A stretch of DNA of 64,000 nucleotides, from assembly GCF_947581785.1 (NCBI RefSeq), contig NZ_CANPVO010000025.1:1-64000 (forward strand), given 5' to 3'. The notes beneath the pieces are model-generated. The model was not told where the DNA came from and searched no databases. It was given only the letters and a program-made list of their open reading frames with translations. Position numbers and translations under genes: made by a program. How positions within the stretch are numbered: position 1 is the stretch's first letter; each line of letters starts with the position of its first letter. The DNA is from Candidatus Palauibacter polyketidifaciens. GTDB lineage: Bacteria > Gemmatimonadota > Gemmatimonadetes > Palauibacterales > Palauibacteraceae. Positions 58,647 through 64,000 of this stretch are shown piece by piece.

Positions 58647-60281
58647 TCAGAACCTCGAGCTGCGCAGCCAGGTGTCCGCGCGGACCCAGTAACGGTCGAA
58701 CTCGCGCCGCGCCTCCTGGGCCTGGGCCGTCTTCTTCTGCGCCTTGAGCGCCTGCGTGAGTCCGAACCAGGCCCAGCCCTGGTTGGGGAGATCTTCGAGC
58801 GCGCCGCGGTAGACCTGCTCCGCCTCCCCGGCCCGGTCGTTCTCGAGCAGGATCGCGCCGAGCGTATGCCGAACCGGCATGTGCCAGGCCCGCGGCTCCG
58901 AGTAGATGAGTCCGTCTTCCTTCTCGATCCCGTGCTTCAGGGCGGCCACGGCCTCCTCCGCCTTCCCCCTCGCGTTCAGGATCTCCCCGGCGAGGATCGA
59001 GCGCGGCAGCGCGACGACGTCCGCGAGCGGGCTGTAGCGGAAGGTGGCGGAGGGATCGGCGTCCTCGAGCGCTTCATCGATCTCCTCGAGGTGGTCCTGC
59101 GCGACATCGATGTGCCCCATGCGGAGGTAGGCGAGGCCGCGCGAGAAGCTCCACGCGACGACTTCCATCGGATCGTCCGACTTCGGACCGTCGCCCGCCA
59201 GAATCTCGCTCCAGCGGCCGAACGCCGCGTAGGTGAGCGGGATGTAGGCCCCCCACGGGCCGCGGTGTCCCGCCAGGTCCTTCGCGGCCTGGATCGCGAC
59301 GGCGCTCTGCCCGTCCATGACGGCGGCATTGAGCAGCATGTGCAGGTTGTGCGACGGGTAGACGCCGGGAGGCCCGCCGTGCTGGGCTTTTTGATCGGCG
59401 TGCCACGCCTGCTGGTTGCCGCGCACCGCGTCGCCCCAGCGGCCGATGTTCATGTAGATGTGCGTCGGCATGTGGTGGATGTGGCTCACCGCGATCTGGC
59501 TGCCGAGGTGGTCCGAACATGCTTCCGCCAGACCCGGATCCTGCGACGCCTCCACGAGGTGGATGTAGAGGTGGCAGGCGCCGGGGTGACGGATATCCCG
59601 CGCGAGGACGGTCTCGAGGATGGGGCGGATCTTCTTCACGTCCTTCGCTTCGAGATCCACATCTCCGCGCCGGGGGCGCAGCAGCATCCAGGCCTCGGCC
59701 TGCAGCGTGAGCACGTCCAGGTCGTCCGGGTAGCGCGCCGCGACCTTGTCCATCTCGCGCGCGTACAGCGTGTCGAGCATGCGGCGGCGGGAGCGCTCCG
59801 GGTCGGCCTCGAACCGCACGTCGAAGGCATCGATGAGCGCCTGTTCGACCTCGGTCGCTCCCGACCTGTGCTCCTTCGCCTTCTGCATGGCGGCGTGGGC
59901 CGAGCGTTCGTTGCCGGGCGACATGCCGCCGTTCAGGTACGGCGCCAGCGACCACGCCTCGCCCCAATAGCAGGAGGCGCACTCCGGGTCCTCCATCTGC
60001 GAGGCGCGGAACGACTCCTCGGCGGTCGACGTGCCGAAGGCGTACATGAAGAGGAGGCCCTCGTCGAAGTAGGCCTGCGCCTTCTCCGACGCCGTGGTGA
60101 CCGGCCGGTTGTGCGGACCGAGGTTGCCGTAGAGCGGCGTCGAGTTCCCGTCGCCGTTGCCCGCCTGCGCCGCGCCCCCCATGGAGGCGCCCGCCATCTG
60201 CGGCGCGTCGCGCTGCCCGCTCGAACACCCAGCCACCATCGCCGCCAGGCCCACCGCCAACATCAGATCACGTCGCCGCAT
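58647..60281 (-). CDS. TPR-repeat lipoprotein
   Basis: 544 aa. ATG 60281 has GAGGAGGAAG upstream; lipobox VAGC near residue 19. The helical body has tetratricopeptide-like pairs (KAQAYFDEGLLFMYAFGTSTAEESFRASQMEDPECASCYWG, LEEIDEALEDADPSATFRYSPLADVVALPRSIL, LPNQGWAWFGLTQALKAQKKTAQAQEARREF). The C-C pair in ECASCYW may bind metal or form a disulfide. A periplasmic scaffold role is inferred. Confidence 0.82.
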   Translation of the reverse strand: MRRRDLMLAVGLAAMVAGCSSGQRDAPQMAGASMGGAAQAGNGDGNSTPLYGNLGPHNRPVTTASEKAQAYFDEGLLFMYAFGTSTAEESFRASQMEDPECASCYWGEAWSLAPYLNGGMSPGNERSAHAAMQKAKEHRSGATEVEQALIDAFDVRFEADPERSRRRMLDTLYAREMDKVAARYPDDLDVLTLQAEAWMLLRPRRGDVDLEAKDVKKIRPILETVLARDIRHPGACHLYIHLVEASQDPGLAEACSDHLGSQIAVSHIHHMPTHIYMNIGRWGDAVRGNQQAWHADQKAQHGGPPGVYPSHNLHMLLNAAVMDGQSAVAIQAAKDLAGHRGPWGAYIPLTYAAFGRWSEILAGDGPKSDDPMEVVAWSFSRGLAYLRMGHIDVAQDHLEEIDEALEDADPSATFRYSPLADVVALPRSILAGEILNARGKAEEAVAALKHGIEKEDGLIYSEPRAWHMPVRHTLGAILLENDRAGEAEQVYRGALEDLPNQGWAWFGLTQALKAQKKTAQAQEARREFDRYWVRADTWLRSSRF

Positions 60282-60318
60282 CGGGCTTCCTCCTCATGTT
60301 CACCGCCCGTGGCCGGAG

Positions 60319-61938
60319 TCAGACCACGGGGCCCGCCGTACAGACCTCCGGCGGACAATCGTCCTCGTATTCCGTGAAGTTCTCCCTGAAGAGCCGCGCC
60401 AGGTGCGCCGCTTTCTCATCGTACGCCGCGGGGTCCGGCCACGTCGCGCGCGGCCGCAGGATCTCGCTCGGCACGCCCGGCACCTCGGTCACGACATGGA
60501 TCCCGAACACCGGGTCCGGCTCCGTCGGCGCGTCCGCCAGTTCGCCCGCGTGGATCGCGTCGACCATCCGGCGCGTGTGCGGCAGGTCGATCCGCGCCCC
60601 GACGCCGAACGGCCCGCCGCTCCAGCCCGTGTTCACGAGCCACACGTTCACGCCGTGCTCATGCATGCGGTCCGCGAGCAGCCGCGCGTACTTCGCCGGG
60701 TGCCATACGAGGAACGGGCCCCCGAAGCAGGGCGAGAAGGTGGCCACGGGGTCGGTGACGCCGACCTCCGTGCCCGCGACCTTCGCCGTGTACCCGCTGA
60801 TGAAGTGGTACATGGCCTGCTCGGGCGTCAACCGGCTCACCGGCGGCAGCACGCCGAAGGCGTCCGCCGTCAGGAAGATCACGTCCGTCGGGTGGCCCGC
60901 CACGCACGGCACCTGCGCGTTGTCGATGAACTCGATCGGGTAGCTGCCGCGCGTGTTCTGCGTGATCGACGAGTCCGACCAGTCCACGCTCCCGTCGTCG
61001 CGCAGCACGACGTTCTCCAGCACCGCGCCGTAGCGGAGCGCCCGGTAGATGTCGGGCTCCTTCTCCTCGGAGAGGTCGATCGTCTTCGCGTAGCAGCCGC
61101 CCTCGATATTGAAGATCCCCGAGTCGGTCCAGCAGTGCTCGTCGTCGCCGATGAGCCGCCGGTTCGGGTCGGCCGAGAGCGTCGTCTTCCCCGTCCCGGA
61201 GAGACCGAAGAGGAGCGACGAGGCCCCGGTCTCCGGGTCGGTCGTCGCCGAGCAGTGCATCGAGAGCACGTCCCGCCTCGGCATGAGGTAGTTCATGATC
61301 GTGAACACACCCTTCTTCATCTCCCCCGCGTACTCGGTCCCGAGGATGCAGGCCTCGTTGTCCGCGAAGGAGAGGTCCACGCTAGTCGGGGAGGTGACGC
61401 CCTCCACGGAGGGATCCGCCGCCTCCTGGCCCGCGTTGTAGACGACGAAATCGGGCTCGCCGAACGTCGCCAGCTCCGCGGGCGTGGGGCGGATGAGCAT
61501 GTTGTGCATGAAGAGGGCGTGGTACGGGCGGTTGCAGATGATCCGCACGTTGAGGCGGTACTCCGGGTCCCAGCCCGCGAAACCGTCGATGACGTAGAGG
61601 AGATCCTGCCGGTTCAGGAAGGCCCGGACGCGCGCCCGGTTCCGCAGGAAGCTCTCGCGCTCGAGGGGGAAGTTGACCGGACCCCACCAGACATCCCGCT
61701 CGGTCTCCGGATCGCACACCACGTGCTTGTCGTTCGGCGAGCGGCCGGTCTTGGCGCCGGAGAAAGCCACGAGCGCTCCGTTCGCCGCCTGGACCGCGCC
61801 GGGTTCGCGTCCGCTCAGGGCATCCGCGTAAGTCTCATCGACGGACGGATTCCGCTTGATGCGGGTGACGGTGATCCCGTGCGCGCTGAGGTCGAAGGTT
61901 CGATCGATGGTTCCGATCTCCGCTGTCTTGGTCGCCAT
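60319..61938 (-). CDS. pckA: ATP-dependent phosphoenolpyruvate carboxykinase
   Basis: 539 aa, the family norm. P-loop GLSGTGKTTLS at 245-255, preceded by the substrate-binding FSGAKTGRSPNDKHVV and followed by DDEHCWTDSGIFNIEGGCYAKTIDL and NTGWSGGPFGVGARIDL. Converts oxaloacetate plus ATP to PEP, feeding gluconeogenesis; fits growth on the organic acids and amino acids that other genes here transport or oxidise. No ribosome site is obvious, so the start may be leaderless or weak. Confidence 0.95.
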   Translation of the reverse strand: MATKTAEIGTIDRTFDLSAHGITVTRIKRNPSVDETYADALSGREPGAVQAANGALVAFSGAKTGRSPNDKHVVCDPETERDVWWGPVNFPLERESFLRNRARVRAFLNRQDLLYVIDGFAGWDPEYRLNVRIICNRPYHALFMHNMLIRPTPAELATFGEPDFVVYNAGQEAADPSVEGVTSPTSVDLSFADNEACILGTEYAGEMKKGVFTIMNYLMPRRDVLSMHCSATTDPETGASSLLFGLSGTGKTTLSADPNRRLIGDDEHCWTDSGIFNIEGGCYAKTIDLSEEKEPDIYRALRYGAVLENVVLRDDGSVDWSDSSITQNTRGSYPIEFIDNAQVPCVAGHPTDVIFLTADAFGVLPPVSRLTPEQAMYHFISGYTAKVAGTEVGVTDPVATFSPCFGGPFLVWHPAKYARLLADRMHEHGVNVWLVNTGWSGGPFGVGARIDLPHTRRMVDAIHAGELADAPTEPDPVFGIHVVTEVPGVPSEILRPRATWPDPAAYDEKAAHLARLFRENFTEYEDDCPPEVCTAGPVV

Positions 61939-62103
61939 GTGTCAGAATCGCCATATTCAAGGGAGGATCGGCGCCGGCGACGGACCACGGATTCGGACGT
62001 GTCCCGCGCGCCGGATCGAATCGGCGCCGACCGTCCGATTCAGGGGCAATCTGTTAAAATAAGCCTTCAGACTTGAGATGACTACCGAAACGGGGGAATC
62101 CTC

Positions 62104-63111
62104 ATGACCGGGCGCATACAATTCAACCCCTCCTCTACTCGTTCGCTGCGGCGCGGACTCGTGACCGCGCTCTGCGGGCTGGCGGCGCTGTGGACGGCGC
62201 CGGCGGCGCCGATGGCCGCCCAGGAAGCGGACGACCCGCCGTGGCGCTGGTCCGAAGCGCGCGTGTTCGAGGCCGTTAACCGGGTACGGGCCGGGCGCGA
62301 CCTGAACCCGGACTCGTGGCCGGACGGCGGCCGCGTCGCCGTGCTGCTCTCCTTCGACGTGGACAACGAGACGGTCTGGCTGCGGAACGGCGACACCAAC
62401 GTGGGCGGGCTCTCGCAGGGGGAGTACGGCTCGCGCGTCGCCCTCGGCCGCGTCATCGACCTGCTCGACGAGTACGGGATCGCCGCCTCGTTCTTCGGCC
62501 CCGCGCTCAGCTTCAGCCTGGCGCCGCACCAGGTCGACATGATCCAGGCCTCGGGCCGCCACGAGATCGGCGTCCACGGCTGGATCCACGAGCGCAACGC
62601 CACGCTCCCGCGCGATGAGGAGGAGCGCCTGCTGCGCATGGCCATCGAGCGGCTGACGGAACTCACGGGCGAACGCCCGGTCGGCTACCGCGCGCCGTCG
62701 TGGAACTTCAGCGACTCGACGCTCGACCTCCTGCTCGAGATGGACTTCCTGTACGACTCCTCGCTCATGGCGGACGACCGACCCTACGAGATCAACCAGA
62801 ACGGCGAGCCCACGGGGCTCGTCGAACTCCCGGTGGACTGGATCCTGGACGACGCGCCGCTCTTCAACCCGCTCGGCGACCGCTACTCCAACCCGCGCGA
62901 GGTGCTGGAGGTGTACAAGGACGAGTTCGACGTGGCCTGGGAGGAGGGGACGATGTTCCTCCTCACCATGCACCCGCACTACATCGGGCACCGCTCCCGG
63001 ATCGTGATCCTGCGCGAACTCATAGAGCACATGCGCTCGAAGCCCGGCGTCTGGTTCGGAACGCACCGCGAAGCCGTCGAGTGGGTCCGCGCCCAGGCAT
63101 CGATGCCCTAG
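62104..63111 (+). CDS. Exported polysaccharide deacetylase (CE4 family)
   Basis: 335 aa, GGGGGAA upstream of the ATG. Signal peptide ends near PMAAQE. NodB-homology motifs: LLSFDVDNE (Asp85, Asp87), HEIGVHGWIHE (His158, His162), RAPSWNFSDSTLDLL and, at the end, LTMHPHYIGHRSRI. Deacetylates a polysaccharide or peptidoglycan in the envelope; some members instead act on imidic substrates such as allantoin. Confidence 0.9.
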   Translation: MTGRIQFNPSSTRSLRRGLVTALCGLAALWTAPAAPMAAQEADDPPWRWSEARVFEAVNRVRAGRDLNPDSWPDGGRVAVLLSFDVDNETVWLRNGDTNVGGLSQGEYGSRVALGRVIDLLDEYGIAASFFGPALSFSLAPHQVDMIQASGRHEIGVHGWIHERNATLPRDEEERLLRMAIERLTELTGERPVGYRAPSWNFSDSTLDLLLEMDFLYDSSLMADDRPYEINQNGEPTGLVELPVDWILDDAPLFNPLGDRYSNPREVLEVYKDEFDVAWEEGTMFLLTMHPHYIGHRSRIVILRELIEHMRSKPGVWFGTHREAVEWVRAQASMP

Positions 63112-63114
63112 CCG

Positions 63115-64000
63115 CTAGCGCGGAGCGGTCGCCTCGAGCAGGTCCAGGATGAAGGCGAACTCGAAGGCGAGTTCCTCGTACCGGCGGTCGCGGCCCGAGC
63201 CGCCGCCGTGGCCCGCATCCATGTGCGTCTTGAGGAGCAGGCGATTCTCGTCCGTCTTCGTCGCTCGCAGCTTCGCGACCCACTTCGCGGGCTCCCAATA
63301 CTGCACCTGCGAGTCGTGGAGCCCCGTCGTGACGAGCAGGTTCGGGTAGTCCTTCGCCTCCACCTGGTCGTAGGGGGAGTAGGAGAGCATGTAGCGGTAC
63401 GACTCGAGGTCCGCCGGGTTGCCCCACTCGTCCCATTCGAAGGTCGTGAGCGGGATCGACTCGTCCAGCATCGTCGTCACGACGTCGACGAAGGGCACGT
63501 GCGCGACGACGCCCCGGAACAGTTCCGGCCGCATGTTCACGACCGCGCCCATGAGCAGACCCCCGGCGCTCCCGCCGCGGGCGAAGAGCTTCTCGGGACT
63601 CGTGTAGCCTTCCGCGACGAGGAAATCCGCCGCGTCCACGTAGTCGGTGAAGGTGTTCTTCTTGTTGAACATCTTCCCGTCCTCGTACCACGCCCGGCCC
63701 AGTTCCTGTCCGCCGCGGATATGGGCGATCGCGTACACGAATCCGCGGTCGAGAAGACTCAGGCGCGTCGAGGAGAAGGTGGGCTCCATGCTCGCACCGT
63801 ATGAGCCGTAGGCGTAGAGGAGGAGGGGGTTGTCACCGTCCTTCTCGAGACCGCTCCGGTAAACGAGGGACACCGGGACTTCCACGGCGCCGTCGCGGGC
63901 GGGGGCATGCAGTCGCTCCACCACGTACTCCGCGCGGTCGTAGCCGCCGAGCACTTCGTCCTCCTTGAGCAGCGTGCGCTCGCGGGTGGACATATCGTAG
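63115..64000 (-). CDS. ptrB: Oligopeptidase B (S9A), C-terminal part
   Basis: The gene runs past the window end; about 295 codons are visible. Prolyl-oligopeptidase catalytic domain: [45 protein letters not shown], nucleophile Ser in [17 protein letters not shown], and the His in HMDAGHGG. The sequence before it ([21 protein letters not shown]) is the typical linker of PtrB from its propeller, so the apparent Met at 63993 is internal. Cleaves small peptides after Arg/Lys. Confidence 0.92.
   Translation of the reverse strand, partial: YDMSTRERTLLKEDEVLGGYDRAEYVVERLHAPARDGAVEVPVSLVYRSGLEKDGDNPLLLYAYGSYGASMEPTFSSTRLSLLDRGFVYAIAHIRGGQELGRAWYEDGKMFNKKNTFTDYVDAADFLVAEGYTSPEKLFARGGSAGGLLMGAVVNMRPELFRGVVAHVPFVDVVTTMLDESIPLTTFEWDEWGNPADLESYRYMLSYSPYDQVEAKDYPNLLVTTGLHDSQVQYWEPAKWVAKLRATKTDENRLLLKTHMDAGHGGGSGRDRRYEELAFEFAFILDLLEATAPR

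Overview
The window is one high-GC bacterial contig with densely packed genes on both strands. Secreted Ser/beta-propeller lipoproteins, a BNR/sortilin protein, a Tat-exported SoxC-type sulfite dehydrogenase, heterotetrameric sarcosine oxidase, paired Na+/solute symporters and many peptidase/esterase genes together suggest an aerobic heterotroph of Gemmatimonadota type, possibly marine or sponge-associated. This placement is inference; there is no rRNA or other phylogenetic marker here, and I found no tRNA, rRNA or CRISPR array.

Layout. 1-5.8 kb: tail of an upstream gene, a propeller/TraB-like/propeller fusion lipoprotein, a TolB-like lipoprotein and a gamma-glutamyltransferase. 5.86-10.7 kb: a defence-type island with an XRE/ImmA pair, an E2-like (ubiquitin-conjugating fold) protein preceded by a small proline-rich peptide, and a BsuBI/PstI-type restriction-modification pair. 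10.8-18.8 kb: sortilin-like protein, a VapBC-type pair, an amidase, a Phd/VapC pair and an M20 peptidase. 18.9-27.2 kb: an atypical class A beta-lactamase-like protein followed by a methylamine-catabolic cluster: a FAD oxidoreductase, soxB, soxD and a fused soxA-soxG, ending in a perfect 24-bp palindrome. 27.2-34.5 kb: a transsulfuration-type PLP enzyme, small genes, an alkyltransferase-like protein, carboxylesterase, a UGA-containing peroxiredoxin-like gene with a bacterial SECIS-like hairpin (a selenoprotein), a FitAB-type pair and a CocE-like hydrolase.

34.5-39.3 kb is a methionine-biosynthesis locus: metX on one strand, aspartokinase-asd-metY on the other, with a separate SAM-I riboswitch for each direction in the shared intergenic region. 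39.4-43.2 kb carries three sodium-symporter genes. 43.3-46.4 kb has a beta-barrel protein, an antitoxin with an internally deleted toxin, and a secreted propeller with a Cys-rich peptide. 46.5-51.9 kb is an integrative mobilizable element (relaxase, MobC, tyrosine recombinase); similar 23-bp motifs at 44.68 and 51.83 kb may mark its ends. 52-64 kb: orphan antitoxin, SoxC-type sulfite dehydrogenase with its cytochrome, a Tat-exported epimerase-like protein, metallo-beta-lactamase-fold lipoprotein, nucleotidyltransferase, PPK2, TPR lipoprotein, ATP-type PEP carboxykinase, polysaccharide deacetylase and the C-terminal part of oligopeptidase B.

The strongest unusual signals are the selenocysteine peroxiredoxin-like gene with its SECIS-like hairpin (31291-31950), the twin divergent SAM-I riboswitches, the E2-like/peptide/R-M island, and the soxA-soxG fusion.
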